A program made the translations under genes and the position numbers. Source: CAVYXK01 sp963772445 (GTDB lineage Bacteria; Pseudomonadota; Alphaproteobacteria; Acetobacterales; Acetobacteraceae). Taken from it: DNA of 64,000 bases. Location of the stretch: assembly GCA_963772445.1 (NCBI GenBank), contig CAVYXK010000017.1, positions 682,001 through 746,000 on the forward strand, read 5' to 3'. A model generated the notes under the pieces. The model was not told where the DNA came from and searched no databases. It saw only the letters and a program-made list of their open reading frames with translations. Of this stretch, positions 63,536 to 64,000 are shown piece by piece; the first letter of the stretch is position 1; each line of letters begins with the position of its first letter.

Positions 63536-64000
63536 TCAGGATCGGCGCCCTGCTCGGTTGCCTGCCGATCCCAGCAGCACGTCGCGCGCCTGGTTGATCC
63601 GCGCCGCCACCCAGTCCGAGCCGCCGCTATCAGGATGTGCGGCCCGCATCAGCCGATGATGGGCGGCGCGGATCTCGGCCTCGCTGGCCCCGGCGTGAAG
63701 GCCCAGGACCTCGAGCGCCTCCTCGCGACTCATCGGGCCACCGCCCGCACCGGGCGGCGATGCGCCGGCCGTGCCGGAAAACGCCGAGGTCCAGTGCGAT
63801 GACCAATGGGACGTTCTGAACCGGTTCCAGATCACCGGCCCTGCCAGGGTCAACGCCCCGAGCGCGATTCCCTCGCGGCCGGTCAGGATCAGCAGCAGCG
63901 CCAGGCTGATCCCACCCAGCGCCAGCAGCCAGAGGAAGAATGACTTGATCGTGGTGACCGAGGCCCGCTCGAACGCCCGCAGCCCGCCGAGGAACAGGAA
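63536..64000 (-). CDS. membrane-anchored J-domain (DnaJ) protein, runs off the window edge
   Basis: The open frame enters from the right edge with no start in the window. Two hydrophobic spans (TTIKSFFLWLLALGGISLAL and ILTGREGIALGALTLAGP) lead to a Gly/Ser/Pro linker and a short C-terminal J-domain: SREEALEVLGLHAGASEAEI, RAAHHRLMRAAHPDSGGSDW, with the HPD tripeptide that stimulates DnaK. Membrane-plus-J layout as in Tim14/DjlC-like alphaproteobacterial proteins. Confidence 0.8.
   Translation of the reverse strand, partial: FLFLGGLRAFERASVTTIKSFFLWLLALGGISLALLLILTGREGIALGALTLAGPVIWNRFRTSHWSSHWTSAFSGTAGASPPGAGGGPMSREEALEVLGLHAGASEAEIRAAHHRLMRAAHPDSGGSDWVAARINQARDVLLGSAGNRAGRRS

Overview
The window is GC-rich alphaproteobacterial DNA. 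The best fit is the family Acetobacteraceae (Rhodospirillales). This is inferred from a trpG-trpD-trpC-moaC operon, a tsaD / hemC-hemD-mitofilin-hemY block, a CpsG/ManB-type phosphomannomutase next to galU, and LexA-type boxes of the alphaproteobacterial GTTC-N7-GTTC form. No species can be named from sequence alone.

Layout. 0-12.4 kb is mostly chromosomal: an HTH/antitoxin-like gene, a heavily frameshifted hydantoinase/oxoprolinase pair (hyuA, hyuB), small gene remnants, a fatty acid hydroxylase/sterol desaturase, a secreted beta-propeller protein, a broken O-antigen-ligase-like gene and the intact trpGDC-moaC operon. 12.7-38.2 kb is an accessory island bracketed by two inverted copies of a dispersed element that carries an unrecognised gene with a LexA (SOS) box directly before its start codon. 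Inside the island are two abutting copies of a 2.2-kb insertion sequence with two divergent passenger genes, a cobalamin riboswitch cut off from its gene, IS630, an AAA ATPase gene, an IS1380 fragment, a decayed aromatic ring-cleavage cluster, two identical IS1380-family copies flanking a LysR/SDR/NTF2 trio, a deletion derivative of another IS, an IS91-family element with its own tyrosine recombinase, and an IS4-family element inserted in the second SOS-box element. 38.3-47.1 kb returns to housekeeping DNA: tsaD divergent from hemC-hemD-mitofilin-hemY, a PRC-barrel exported protein, a Gly/Trp-rich exported protein, a single-domain response regulator and an MFS efflux pump. 47.1-60.8 kb is a second graveyard: a second IS630 copy that truncates an sdhB pseudogene, Tn3, IS630, IS110, IS5, IS3 and IS21 fragments, frameshifted HtrA, a truncated cation/proton antiporter joined to a truncated AraC regulator, a second broken AraC gene, and a third, damaged copy of the passenger-gene IS. 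60.9-64 kb carries phosphomannomutase, galU and the end of a J-domain protein.

Sequence quality matters here. Single-base frameshifts occur in many genes, including hemC and the mitofilin gene, which should be needed by the cell. In hyuAB, ten of eleven frame changes go in the same direction. Either the assembly has residual indel errors or the region is decaying; the sequence cannot separate the two, but the intact trp, tsaD, hemD, hemY, phosphomannomutase and galU genes show that the problem is not uniform.

Most noteworthy: (1) the SOS-box dispersed gene family; (2) the IS with two conserved antisense passenger genes and a shared central promoter/dyad; (3) an IS110-family element whose 3' non-coding end, a possible site of its guide (bridge) RNA, is duplicated in tandem; (4) the orphaned cobalamin riboswitch; (5) GC-rich palindromes translated in frame inside hemC and hyuA.
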